NCBI GenBank assembly: GCA_963971165.1
Contig: OZ020197.1
Span: 40,859,186 to 40,923,185, forward strand
Direction: 5' to 3'
DNA length: 64,000 nucleotides
Origin: Philopedon plagiatum
Lineage: Eukaryota > Arthropoda > Insecta > Coleoptera > Curculionidae
A program made the position numbers and the translations under genes. Below the pieces are notes generated by a model, which saw nothing but the letters and a program-made list of their open reading frames with translations, was not told the origin of the DNA and searched no databases. Of the stretch, positions 47,231 through 57,814 are shown one piece after another (positions within the stretch are counted from its first letter, which is position 1; every line of letters starts with the position of its first letter).

Positions 47231-47890
47231 TCATTTTCTATATCGACCGTCATTTAGGGAGCAATCTTTATCAATTACTATGAAATCATGATATTTTTGC
47301 CAACACAAAGCACACATATCTTTAAATTCTTGAAAAGACATATCACTATTAACATGATCGTTGTATATATGTTTTAAGTTGGTAGTATCCTGTTGAAATA
47401 TAACTATTAAATTAGCGTTATCTCTTATTAATTGTTTAGGAATCGAAGAATAAGTCTGACATAAATAAAAACAATCAGTATTTTTATGTCGTCCAAAACA
47501 AAAATAATCTCTCATAAGAGTTTGGTCACAGCAAACAATATCATCAAATACAATAACAGAATTTGAGTTTATTTCATTAGGTGGTACAATGTCCTCCGCA
47601 TTTGTTGATTCAAAATAACCTATGAATTTTAGTGGGGCTAAAAGGTTTCTCAAATATTCATATTTGGGTAGGTACAATGATTTCGAATAAACATATACAT
47701 TTTCAAATCTTAAACCATTAACTTCTGTCAGAAGCGAAATTATTACGTTAGTTTTTCCACAACCAGAGGGACCTACAATCAAACAGCATTTACAACTACC
47801 GCCAAATAGTTTTCCATGCTTTCTGTACTCATCCTGAGTAAATTCAAAATTTTTTATTGGTAAAGAAATATTTTGTTTTTTAATCTTCAT
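47231..47890 (-). CDS. Polinton 1 genome-packaging ATPase (219 aa)
   Basis: FtsK/HerA-type packaging ATPase (A32-like) that would pump element DNA into capsids. Walker A is VGPSGCGKTN at about residues 43-52, Walker B SVIVFDDIVC near 115, followed by a conserved RDYFCFGRHKN, SQTYSSIPKQL-like motif (here CQTYSSIPKQL) and DNANLIVIF. The length fits the family and the frame is intact. It is divergent from the PLA2-like gene at 47949, as in Polinton 2. Confidence 0.88.
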   Translation of the reverse strand: MKIKKQNISLPIKNFEFTQDEYRKHGKLFGGSCKCCLIVGPSGCGKTNVIISLLTEVNGLRFENVYVYSKSLYLPKYEYLRNLLAPLKFIGYFESTNAEDIVPPNEINSNSVIVFDDIVCCDQTLMRDYFCFGRHKNTDCFYLCQTYSSIPKQLIRDNANLIVIFQQDTTNLKHIYNDHVNSDMSFQEFKDMCALCWQKYHDFIVIDKDCSLNDGRYRK

Positions 47891-47948
47891 CCTTTCAACA
47901 TCTCTATTTAAATAAGAACATTACAAAATATTACTCATTATATATATA

Positions 47949-48767
47949 ATGGTTAAGCATAGTACTTTAAGTAGCAGTCGCGCTAAGAGTGTTAAGAGGA
48001 AAGGTAGAGGTCTTGTTAACACCTTGATAGATAAATTACCTATAGAACTTCATTTACCTTCATACAATTTTTGCGGTCCTGGCACAAAATTAAATAATAG
48101 ACTTGCTCGAGGTGACAAAGGAATAAATCAGTTACACGAAGCTTGTAAAGAACACGATATAGCATATTCAACATATCCTGATTTAGAACAAAGACATAAA
48201 GCAGATCAGGTTTTAGCTAATAAAGCTTTTAAACGATTCAAAGACAAAAATTCTAGTATAGGTGAAAAGTTATCATCTTTGGTTGTGACTGGAATAATGA
48301 AAGCTAAAACAAAATTGGGTATGGGGTTGAGAAAAAAAAGAAAACAAAAGAAAAAGAAAGGGGGTCAGATAACTTTTAATAATGCTGTTAGAAAAGCGCG
48401 TAAAGGTATCATTGGAAAGAAGTTTAATAAGGTAAAAAATGTTGTTAACACTGCTTTGTCGTCAATTAAACGGGGGAAATTAAAAGTTCAAGAACCTAGG
48501 CAAAGAATCATCCCAATTCCAAAAACTGGAGGAATTTTACCTTTAATACCAATTTTTGCTGGTTTATCTGCTTTAGGAGCTCTAAGTGGTGGCGCAGCCG
48601 GTATTGCACAGGCAGTAAATTCGGCTAAAAACGCACAAAAAAAGTTAGAGGAAGAAAAGAGACATAATAGAGTTATAGAGAAAATATCGATTGGAAAAGG
48701 TCTTTATTTAAAACCGTATAAGAAAGGGTGTGGTTTATTTTTAAAACCATATTCAAAAAACTGTTAA
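47949..48767 (+). CDS. PLA2-like minor virion protein of Polinton 1 (272 aa)
   Basis: Resembles the phospholipase A2 domain of parvovirus VP1. The Ca-binding-loop motif GPGT lies at 43-46 and the catalytic dyad His69-Asp70 in CKEHDIAYS. A basic middle region (KKRKQKKKKGG) follows. After it comes a hydrophobic, Gly/Ala-rich segment (LIPIFAGLSALGALSGGAAG), resembling membrane-active adenovirus core peptides, and a C-terminal duplicated KGLYLKPYKKG motif. It could help a virion escape endosomes. The end overlaps the protease frame. Intact. Confidence 0.8.
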   Translation: MVKHSTLSSSRAKSVKRKGRGLVNTLIDKLPIELHLPSYNFCGPGTKLNNRLARGDKGINQLHEACKEHDIAYSTYPDLEQRHKADQVLANKAFKRFKDKNSSIGEKLSSLVVTGIMKAKTKLGMGLRKKRKQKKKKGGQITFNNAVRKARKGIIGKKFNKVKNVVNTALSSIKRGKLKVQEPRQRIIPIPKTGGILPLIPIFAGLSALGALSGGAAGIAQAVNSAKNAQKKLEEEKRHNRVIEKISIGKGLYLKPYKKGCGLFLKPYSKNC

Positions 48768-48805
48768 AACTGCTACCCCGTAAACCTTTGACAAATTTTG
48801 ATTTA

Positions 48806-49138
48806 ATGAAATATGCCAAATTGCTAAAACTAACGAATTTTAGGGGAGTTTTTATGCGAACAAATTTACCAAGCAAAATCAAAAAATGTGAAACTGGTAT
48901 TATTAATTTAGATGATAATAGAGGAGAAGGCACACATTGGACTGCCTATATTAAAAAAAATAATCGCATAAATTACTTTGATAGTTTTGGTAACCTAAGA
49001 CCGCCAAAGGAAGTTATAACATATTTTTTCAGCGATGGTAGCAATAATAATGTAAAGTACAACTACAATAGATATCAATCTTTTCAGACTTTTACATGCG
49101 GACAATTATGTTTACAATTTATTTATAATAATGCGTAA
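48806..49138 (+). CDS. Polinton 1 adenain-like cysteine protease (110 aa)
   Basis: Adenovirus-type maturation protease. The visible catalytic residues are His44 (GTHWTAY), Asp59 (YFDSFG), Gln91 (YQSF) and Cys98 (TCGQLC). The first ATG is 48806, but the frame stays open and similar to Polinton 2 back to 48728 inside the PLA2-like gene without an ATG, so the start is uncertain. The gene is followed by the minor capsid gene after 33 bases. Confidence 0.8.
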   Translation: MKYAKLLKLTNFRGVFMRTNLPSKIKKCETGIINLDDNRGEGTHWTAYIKKNNRINYFDSFGNLRPPKEVITYFFSDGSNNNVKYNYNRYQSFQTFTCGQLCLQFIYNNA

Positions 49139-49171
49139 TTATGATTTTGTTTTATTCCACTCAAAACCATC

Positions 49172-49853
49172 ATGTCGTTTACTATAGCTCTTTCCGGTGA
49201 TTCCGCTGTATTACATTCAGTATTTCATCCCCCAATCTACTTAGATTCTAACGTCTCATATGTTGTCGGTCTCACAAATTTTGAAACTTTTAATGCAATA
49301 CCAAATATAGATGAAGCAAATAATAAAGTTTACTTTGGAAAAGATAATGAGTTTTTAACAATTCCGCCAGGAAGTTATAGATGATATTAATAAATATTTA
49401 CAAAACCAGTTCGAAAAGAAAGGTATTTCATTTCACCTTTATGCAAATAACAACACATTAAAATCATTGATTAAATCCACTACAGACATTAATTTCAAGG
49501 AGGGAACAATAGGTGCACTTTTAGGCTTCAAAAACGGTGTTATTCCCGGTGATGGAAAACCGAGAACATCCGAAAATCCTGCCGAGATTATAAAAGTTAA
49601 TTCTTTATGTATTGATTGCAGTATAGCTGAAGGATCCTATCTGAACGGAAAGCCTGTGCATATTATTCATCAATTCTTTCCTAACGTTAGTCCAGGGTTT
49701 AAAATTATAGAAAGTCCTCAAAATATTATTTATTTTCCAGTTACTGTTAACGTAATAGATAAAATTACTGTAAAAATAATAGATCAAAACTTAAAACTTG
49801 TTAATTTTCGAAACGAAATTGTTACAATTAGGTTGCATATAAAACAACTATAA
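49172..49853 (+). pseudogene. Polinton 1 minor capsid (penton) protein, frameshifted
   Basis: Single-jelly-roll penton protein, homologous to 59666-60406. The first frame (49172-49384) has HSVFHPPIYLDSN and NAIPNIDEANNKVYF. It stops at 49384, and the homologous continuation is in another frame (about 49385-49853) with LLGFKNGVIPG and FRNEIVTIRLHI. One shift near 49380 explains the break. The stop overlaps the ATG of the next small gene (TAATG). Confidence 0.8.
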
Positions 49854-50035
49854 TGGTTATACTATACAATAGAAATATATTAGGATGTGATAAATTAATC
49901 AAAAACAATAATGCTAAACAGTATAAGAAGAACAAGCACTCAAAATTTAAGATTAGTAGAACGCCGAACATAAAGCGGGTAACACGTGAAAACAAAATTT
50001 TTCTTAAATCTCTTGGTTTAAAGATTTTAGTATAA
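49853..50035 (+). CDS. Small basic Polinton protein (60 aa)
   Basis: Lies between penton and hexon genes, starting at TAATG. It is strongly basic and ends with a conserved-looking KRVTRENKIFLKSLGLKIL. The tight overlap with its neighbours supports a real gene. Possibly a DNA-condensing virion component by analogy to adenovirus core proteins. No copy was found at the same place in Polinton 2. Confidence 0.55.
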   Translation: MVILYNRNILGCDKLIKNNNAKQYKKNKHSKFKISRTPNIKRVTRENKIFLKSLGLKILV

Positions 50036-50036
50036 C

Positions 50037-51091
50037 ATGGATATCCTAAATGTGTCACAAAATATTGTCATAGACAATTCAATCACACAATCAGAATTTC
50101 ACGCTTACGAACCATATTTACCAAGAAAATTGGGGAACAATGACGAAATTATCATTCCTATTCATGAAGTAGAAAATACACACTTCCTTGCGAAAGCTTT
50201 CTTCACATAGAGGGTAAACTAACTAAAGAAGATGGGAAAGTTTCAACAACATTAAAACTTATTAACAATGGTATAGCTTTTCTTTTTAAAGAAATACGTT
50301 ATCAATTAAATGGTGTTACGGTAGATTCAGTTAGAGATGTCGGTTTAACTTCAACAGTGAAAGGGTATTTATCATATAACAAAAACGAGTGCAATAAATT
50401 GAAAAATGCTGGCTGGTTTCCGGGAGAAGCCTCAAAAGTAGTTGATACTACTACAGGATTATTTAGCGTTTGTATTCCACTTAAATTTTTAATGGGGTTT
50501 TTTGAGGATTATAAAAAAATAATATTAAATTCCAAACAAGAACTTATTTTGAGTCGAGACAATTCGGACAAAAATGCTACAATAAATACTAATGGGAATG
50601 AAAATCCCAAAATTGAACTCACAAAACTAACTTGGAATGTACCTCATATATCTGTAGCTATCCCACAAGAATTAGCTCTTACGAAAATTATTGATAGAAA
50701 TACAAACATATTAGTAGCATTTAGAAGTTGGGAATTAATAGAATATCCGGAATTAACAAAAACAAGTCGACATAACTGGCCAGTCAGAACTTCGACTAAG
50801 GTCAATACACCTCGTCATGTAGCCCTATGTTTTCAAAAAAATTTACGTGATAAAGTTACAACAGATATGAGTCATTTTACTAATATTAAATTACGAAATA
50901 TTAAAGTATATTTAAATTCAGAAAGATATCCATATAATGATCTTTTCTTAGACTTTGATAAAAATAAATATTCATTATTATATGATATGTTCTCACAATT
51001 TCAAAAGTCATACTATGGATTAACGCCTGAACCAATATTTTCGCCAGAGGAATTTAAAAATTATGCACCTATCACATATATTGACTGTTCA
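50037..51091 (+). pseudogene. Polinton 1 major capsid (hexon) protein, frameshifted and truncated
   Basis: Double-jelly-roll major capsid protein, homologous to 58335-59546. The first frame opens at 50037 and stops near 50210. The rest continues in another frame to YIDCS at about 51091, after which similarity to Polinton 2 ends. The following residues come from GTCAT-type repeats. About 50 C-terminal residues present in Polinton 2 are missing, so the gene lost its end through deletion or insertion. Confidence 0.82.
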
Positions 51092-51174
51092 GTAGGGGGA
51101 GTTGGGGCGTTCTGCGCCAACCGATCCGAGCCTACTGCGCATGCGCCATATATCGCCCACGTGGGTGATTGCTA

Positions 51175-51350
51175 TTTGACCTTGACATTGACCTTGACCT
51201 TGAGACATGACCTTGGGCAACTGTCACCTGTCATACGTCATCTGTCACCTGTCATACGTCATATGTCATACGTCAACTGTCATCTGTCATCTGTCATACG
51301 TCATCTGTCAACTGTCATATGTCAACTGTCATACGTCATCTGTCACACTC
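51175..51350. repeat. GTCATACGTCATCT simple repeats
   Basis: Starts with TTGACC units (TGACCTTGACATTGACC), then about 12 irregular units of CTGTCATACGTCAT, CTGTCAACTGTCAT and similar. A minisatellite at the broken edge of Polinton 1. Confidence 0.9.
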
Positions 51351-51354
51351 TTGG

Positions 51355-51455
51355 GCGTTAACTACTTTGGGCCTTAACTACTTGGGGCTTTAACTACTTG
51401 GGGGCTTTAACTACTTGGGCATCAACTACTTGGGCACTATCTATTTGGGGCCTAA
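51355..51455. repeat. TTAACTACTTGGGGC tandem repeat
   Basis: Six units of 15-19 bases (TTAACTACTTTGGGCC, TTAACTACTTGGGGCT, TCAACTACTTGGGCA and others) directly after the GTCAT array. Confidence 0.9.
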
Positions 51456-51534
51456 CCGCGTCGGACTTTAGTACTATTCCTAAAAATATTATTATTTCAC
51501 GAATATGACGTCAAAAACTTTTTTCTTTATTTTT

Positions 51535-51606
51535 GCACATGCTAGGATTTGAACCCGGACACAGATGTTGGAATATCAGCGCTCTAACCAACCTGGCTAT
51601 CGGCTT
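51535..51606 (-). repeat. tRNA-like sequence (SINE head or tRNA pseudogene)
   Basis: The minus strand contains an A box (TAGCCAGGTTGG, preceded by GCCGA) and a B box (GGTTCAAATCC) at tRNA spacing. The acceptor arms do not pair and the T stem has mismatches, so it is not a functional tRNA. It may be the head of a short interspersed element. Confidence 0.55.
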
Positions 51607-52309
51607 CACATAAAATATTGTGCTGATGGGATATAGACTTGCAGCCAGAAGGACCAACGTTTGCAAGTAGAAATTTAATATACGTAACGTGTTCAAAATG
51701 GCCTTATAAGGCATGCGTAAAAGCATGTCAACTGACGCCAGTCGTTTAAGACATGTCAACCGCCATTTGCCACTTGTTAAACGCCAAAATTAATATTTAA
51801 CATACATCACGTGTTCAACGTGACATAACAAATCGTTTGGAAAAAACCCAAAGTCAATCAGCCAACTCGTTTGTGGGCTGGCGCTTATTAATGGCTGAAA
51901 AGAATCAGTCTTTCTATTAGTTAAACTGTTTTAACTATCACTTAGAATACTGCTAAAGCCCCAAAACACTGCAATGCAGTGTCCATTATCAATGATCTTT
52001 GCGTAGTAATATATACTTCACCTCGTATATTCTAATATTTTAAATCTCGCACACCGCATTATTGGCAATACGCCAGAAAGTTTGCAACAGCATTGCTAGG
52101 CAAAGCGAGCCAAATAAGGCAAGCGAAACACAGCAGCAATCATACTACACGAACCAAGCGGAGATATTCTATTATTAGTTTAGATACGTTTCGACGCGTT
52201 TCCGCGCTTTAGACGTGTTCTTAATTGGGAAACCGTCGAGCGATCCAGCAGTCGCTCGAAAACTTTCCTTGAGAACAGCCAGTTCGTTAAAAATAGACGC
52301 GTGCTTTGT
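51607..52309. other. Spacer before Polinton 2
   Basis: No convincing gene. The CGTGTTCAA motif with ACATGTCAA-like neighbours appears twice (about 51690 and 51810), suggesting an old duplication. A left terminal repeat of Polinton 2 is expected in this area but cannot be recognised because the partner end lies outside the window. Confidence 0.4.
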
Positions 52310-52344
52310 TTTATTGTGTTGTAAAGTGTGTGTAATATTATTTG

Positions 52345-52825
52345 GTAAGTACATTTATTTCTATGCATTATATCAAGAAACAAAAATTAGTGATAGTAGG
52401 AATTCTGCGATGGAAATTTATTGTGTTGTATTATGATTTAAGAAAAAATTAGTAATTTGTGTAGAGTAGTGTTAAAATATTACAAGTCTGTCTGTATGCA
52501 ACACAGATATATTAGGAAACAATTATAGTTGTCTTTTTAGCTGTGTAAAAACGATATATTATTTCTACAAAATAAGAAATTTGTGTTTATAGTAGAAAAA
52601 ATATTACAAGTCTGTCTGTATGCCACACCAACCCATTAGTAAAAACTTATATAGCTGCCTTTTAACTGTGTAAAACAATTTTATTATTTCTACAAAATAA
52701 TAATAATTTGCTCGTTTGTGTGCCACATAAGCCAATAGTTCTATACAGGTAAAAATAATATTGCGCAACATTATGTAACAATTAAAAAAGTATTAATCGT
52801 TGCTAACTATATTTTATTTTTATAG
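52345..52825 (+). other. Probable 5' leader intron of polB 2
   Basis: A strong donor (TTTG then GTAAGTAC) and an acceptor (TTTTTATAG, three bases before the polB ATG) frame an intron of 481 bases. Inside, about 125 bases are repeated (ATTACAAGTCTGTCTGTATGC at about 52480 and 52602, each followed by AGCTG...TGTAAAA and TTATTTCTACAAAATAA). The promoter would then lie near 52310. Confidence 0.5.
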
Positions 52826-52828
52826 AAA

Positions 52829-55800
52829 ATGTTTGTTTGCCAATATTGTGGTCGCTCGTTTGCATGGAAGAGCAACCTCACGCGCCATGGGGACTGTCGG
52901 CGGGTGGACCAAACATGTGAAGCTTGTGGGGAAACTTTTCAGTCAGTGGGTGTGTTACAGCGGCATCAGCGAGAAAAACACAGAGCGCCAAAAAGACCAA
53001 CACCCACCCTGCAGGCTCACCAAGTAAAAAGGGCTAGACTTGACCTTCAAGATAGTAAGTTAAATTCTTCAGTGTTTTATTACAGGCTTGATTTATAACA
53101 AATCTGTTCTTATTTCCAGAACCATCTACGTCAGCCACAAAGTATTGTTCAACGTGTCGAATCGATGTCTCTACCAACCGCTGGGCTGGACATTTAAGAA
53201 CCCAACGCCACCTAGAACAGTGCTGCGTGGTACAGGAGGAAGGTGTGGAGCTTGTTAAAACATCTTTTAGAAGCCGAATTGTGACATACCGACTATCATC
53301 AGACCAAGACTCTACCAACGTGAAGAACTATCTCCAACATCTGCGAGCATTATTTGTCAAGTTGGTGGAGGAAACCCGGCAAAACTTTAATCATCTCAAG
53401 GTTGGTGTTGAACTTTTCGGCCGCTTCCTCCGGCAGACGAGTGACTCCGAAGAGATCAAGTCCTTTAACACCAGATACCAGCTGGTAAATGAAGGGACAG
53501 ATTTGGAGGAGCTATTCGAGCAGCTCGCCGCCATCCTAGACCGAAAGTATTCCGAATTTATGGAAAAGGATAGTGGCGAGTGTAAAACTATTGGAAAAAA
53601 AATTCAAACTGTTTAAGATTTCTCGCTAATTGATATCTCTATTGTTACAGGGTGGGCGCTTCAGCAGCTTCTCCACTTAGAATTAGGAATCAACAAGATC
53701 CAGCCTCTGAAGCCATCTTCCTACATCCCGCTGCCAAAGGAGATTGAAGCAAAGAAAGCTGTCTTAAACATCCAGAACACGGATCAAAAATGTTTCATGT
53801 GGTCAGTCCTAGCTGCCTTACATCCTTTGGATCGGACTCAACATGCAAATAGAGTCGCGAACTATTTGCCTTTTGAAAACGAGTTGGACTTTACAGGTAT
53901 GGAATTTCCGATTAAACTTACCGATGTAACCAAATTTGAACGACTCAATAATATTTCTATCAACGTATACGGACTGGAGAAACTGTTCGAAGATGGTAAA
54001 AATATTATTGAAGTCGTGGGGCCCTTATACTTTACAAAGTCTCATAATAGGGAGCGACATGTAAATTTGTTAGTAATCAGTGATGACTATGGTAATAGTC
54101 ATTACTGCTTAATAAGAAGTTTATCTCGCCTGATCTCAAGACAATTATCCTTACACCATGCTACCAAGTATTTATGCGATGGTTGTTTATCGTATTTTGA
54201 TTCAGAACAAAAATTAAAAAAACATCAAGAACATGATTGCGGGCACGTTTTAGCTAAAGTCCCAACAACAAATTTGAAAAGAAATTAAAAGTACCTTTCG
54301 TTGTTTATGCCGATTTCGAAACCATCCTTGAACCTATCGATACAGAGGAAAATGCTCAGGATCCCGATACGTCATACTCTGAGAACGCACAAGCATGTTC
54401 CGTACTCTTTCGGTTACTACATCAAATGCGACTTTGATGATGCTCATTCGATTTACCAAAGTTATAGGGGTCCGGATGCACACAAAGAATTCGTAAAACG
54501 TTTAGAGGCTGATTGTAAATCCATCTATAATCGCTTTATGAAGGAAGTAGTACCCATGATTCCTATTTCTGCGGAACAAGAGATTGAGCATCAAAATGCT
54601 ACGGTATGCCATATCTGCGAAAAGCCATTTGATGTAGCATTAAACGACCGCGTGCACGACCATAATCACGTAAATGGCTTATATCGGGCGGCTGCGCACT
54701 CTGTATGTAACCTAAATTACAAAATCCCTCAATTTATACCCATCTTTTTCCATAATATGTCCAACTTTGATTCCCACCTGTTTGTTAAGGAATTGGCTTC
54801 CAACGAAGAAAAGCTGGATGTTATCTCCCAAAACAAGGAAAAGTATATATCATTTTCTAAACATGTTTTGGTGGATAACATCGAGAACAAGGATGGCAAA
54901 CGGCAGGTATTTTTAAAATTACGCTTTCTCGACAGCTTTCGTTTCATGGCCAGCAGTCTAGATAAACTTAGTCAAAATTTAAAACCGGAACAATGTCGAG
55001 AAGTTAGAAAATATTTCGCGGAGGAAAATAAGTTTCAGCTTATTCGACAGAAGGGTGTCTTCCCATATAATTACGTGGATAGTTTCGAAAAATTGAACGA
55101 TACGAAGCTACCATCACATAAAGACTTTTATAACCAGCTAAAGAAAGAAGACATTAGCAAAGAGGATTACAAGCGTGCTTGGGATGTGTGGAATTTATTT
55201 GAATGCAAAACTTTAGGCGAATATTCAGATATTTATTTAAAGTCCGACGTTTTATTATTAACAGATGTGTTTGAAAGTTTTAGAGACGTGTGCCTTAACA
55301 CTTACAGTCTAGACCCTGCGCAGTATTTCACGGCGCCATCCCTTTCGATGGACGCCGCACTCAAGGCCACGGCAATTAGCTTGGAATTACTGACAGATCT
55401 AGACATGATACACTTCTTTAAACACGGTATTCGTGGTGGGGTCAGTCAGTGTAGCGTTAGAAAAGCTTTTGCGAACAATCAATTTATACCTCATTATGAC
55501 GCTTCCAAACCTACTTCCTACATCATGTATTTGGACGCCACCAACCTATATAGTGCAGCCATGTCACAATATTTACCAACGGGGAATTTTAAGTGGTTGG
55601 ATGAGACCGAAATTCAAAGTTTAGATTACATGAATGTCGCGAATGATTCTAAAACTGGCTACATATTGGAGGTAGATTTAGAATATCCCGAACATCTGCA
55701 TTATTTACACAACGAACTACCCTTTTGCCCACAATCCATAGCACCACCAGAATCAAAATTCCAAGACATTAAAAAATTAATTCCAAATTTCTTAAAGAAA

Positions 55801-56796
55801 GATAAATATATAATTCATTATCAAAATTTGCACCAGGCTTTAGATTATGGGCTTAAGCTCACAAAAATTCACCGCGTTATATCTTTTGATCAATCACCAT
55901 GGTTAAAGAAATATATCGATCTGAACACGGCTATGCGCAATAAAGCGAAAAATAAATTTGAAAAAGATTTCTTTAAACTTATGAACAACGCTGTGTTTGG
56001 TAAAACGATGGAAAATGTGGAGAAACGGGTAGATGTTAAACTTGTTTCTCATTGGGAAAATATTGGTAGAAGGTTGGGAGCCGAAGCGTTAATCTCGAAA
56101 CCACATTTTAAAAATAGCACTATTTTCAACGAGAACCTGGTAGCTATCCAGATGAAAAAACAAAAAGTCACATATACTAAACCTATTTACGTAGGTTTTA
56201 GCATCTTGGAAATATCCAAGACTATTATGTATGACTTTTTGTACGGGTATGTTAAGCCAAAATACGGCAACAACGCGGTATTACTCTACACTGACACCGA
56301 TTCCCTTATTCTAAAAGTTACAACAGATAATTTTTATAATGACATGATAGAAAATTTAGATAGATTCGATACATCCAACTACTCACAAGATAACCCACAT
56401 GATATTCCTGTAAACCAGTCAATTTTGGGTAAAATGAAAGACGAGTATGCAGGAAAAATCATTTGGGAATTCTACGGTACCGGGGCGAAGGCATATTGTG
56501 TAAATGTGGAGGGAAAACTAACCAAAAAAGCTAAGGGAGTTCCTGACTACGTCACCCAGAAAGAGCTGACTCTGGATGATTATAGGGAGGCGGTTGACGT
56601 AGAAGGAACTCACATTCGTCGACGGATGAACACTTTCCGCTCACATTTACACGATATGTACGTCGAACTGAAAAATAAAGTAGCGTTATCAAACGCGGAC
56701 GATAAGCGCTACCTTATTCCCGGAGACTTGGAGAACACGCTTGCTTGGGGTCATCGAGATATTAAAAAGTATAAGGAATCATCGGAAATTCCATGA
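52829..56796 (+). pseudogene. polB: Polinton 2 DNA polymerase B, frameshifted
   Basis: Protein-primed family-B polymerase. Exons 52829-53054 (two zinc fingers), 53120-53575 and 53651 onward match the exon layout of Polinton 1. The first intron is GT-AG; the second needs a GC donor (GCGAGT) to keep frame. The N-terminal FEKL-type and exonuclease region is disturbed: the frame stops at 54288 and resumes in the same numbering frame from 54301, but the DNA between about 54270 and 54400 codes sensibly only in another frame, so two compensating shifts are present. Polymerase motifs are intact: YLDATNLYSAAMS, MNNAVFGKTMENV and YTDTDS at about 56287-56304. An endonuclease-VII-like CHIC/HNHVNG site is also present. 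Confidence 0.85.
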
Positions 56797-57132
56797 GCTA
56801 AGGCTGGCCACCAACAGCTAACTTTACGCCAATCGCCTTTGGTAGCTGTATGACTTTAGAGGCTGCGATATTAGGCTAGTAATTTATTGTAGATAGTTAG
56901 TTAGTGTATTTTATTCTAATATAGCCTATTTAATGTATTTACTTAATATTGTACCTACCTAAGTTTACCCTATTTTTATATTGTGTATTTTACTCTATTT
57001 ACTCTTTACAGACCACTGTTCAGTCACTTTTACTGTTTTAATTTTTTACATATTAATAAATGTTTGTTTTTGTGTATATATAGGCGTTTTATTTCCTTAG
57101 AGCAAAGAAAAAACAAATTGATATTAAACTAT
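56797..57132. other. Intergenic region after polB 2
   Basis: AT-rich, with repeated TATTTTACTC or TATTTACTC segments around 56900-57005 and polyadenylation-like AATAAA near 57055. No gene. Confidence 0.4.
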
Positions 57133-57591
57133 TTATTTAGTAACAGTATAATACTCAATAGTCAGCTTATACAATTCATAAACATGATTTGCAAATGGGC
57201 GTATTAGCTTCTCCGTCCATCGAAAAAGATACTTGTCGGTTGTGGCATCTTCAAACTTTAGACTTCTCTTATCGCTATTGCGATGAAACACTAGCGTGTA
57301 CTGTCCAATTATCATAAATATATCTACCCAATGGGTATTGAAACAATCAAAAGTGCTTAAAAACTCTTCAAATTCATCACTAGAGAAAGAAATTTTGCCA
57401 TAACCAATAGTATCCAAAATTACTTGTTTGCGTTCCTCTTCTGACGTAGTAAAAATGACAGTTATAAAGTCATCAATCTCGTAAACTCGGCTGGGCTTAG
57501 TCTTCCGAACTATCGCTGGAACATCAGGACATCTAGAAGGAGATTCAAACACCTTATCCCAACCGGATGAGGAGGAGGAGGAGGAAGCCAT
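57133..57591 (-). CDS. Polinton 2 protein, unknown (152 aa)
   Basis: N-terminal Ser run (eight Ser, from a TCC repeat) followed by a compact alpha/beta domain (FITVIFTTSEEERKQVI, ISFSSDEFEEFLSTF, IGQYTLVFHRN) and a helical end. It may be distantly related to the 43622-44296 protein of Polinton 1. No enzymatic motif. Intact. Confidence 0.6.
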   Translation of the reverse strand: MASSSSSSSGWDKVFESPSRCPDVPAIVRKTKPSRVYEIDDFITVIFTTSEEERKQVILDTIGYGKISFSSDEFEEFLSTFDCFNTHWVDIFMIIGQYTLVFHRNSDKRSLKFEDATTDKYLFRWTEKLIRPFANHVYELYKLTIEYYTVTK

Positions 57592-57814
57592 CGGTAAGTT
57601 TAAATGGTGAGTTTTAAAAATATTATAACCAAAGATTTCTTTTCTTTGTAAAACGTAATATCTCTTTTCAACTTGCGTATTTTTTTCAAATGCTCGTCTA
57701 ATCTAACTGACAAGGCGACTGTCTTTGTCATGTGCTCGAGCCTAAATGCCTAAATTTCTCAAGGGGTTCTAGTAATATAGGGCAAAATTAAACGTGTAAT
57801 ACAATTTAGCTTCT
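57592..57814. other. Short intergenic region
   Basis: AT-rich, no feature recognised between two minus-strand genes. Confidence 0.3.

Larger units (their letters stand above)
29052..51091. mobile_element. Maverick/Polinton element 1, degraded
   Basis: Contains protein-primed family-B DNA polymerase, chromodomain integrase, packaging ATPase, adenovirus-type cysteine protease, double-jelly-roll major and single-jelly-roll minor capsid proteins and a PLA2-like protein, which is the full hallmark set. Several genes carry frameshifts, the hexon gene stops abruptly at about 51091 in unrelated repeats, and a BEL/Pao element sits inside polB. Terminal inverted repeats were not recognised, so both edges are approximate. 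The left edge is placed after the GC-rich junction. Confidence 0.85.

Noticed and set aside
29052..51091. Terminal inverted repeats of Polinton 1
   Set aside because: No convincing long inverted repeat found by eye between 28.7-29.1 kb and 51-52.3 kb; the right end seems lost.
50357..51361. Hexon gene extending to 51361
   Set aside because: After about 51091 the frame translates minisatellite DNA and has no similarity to the other hexon protein.
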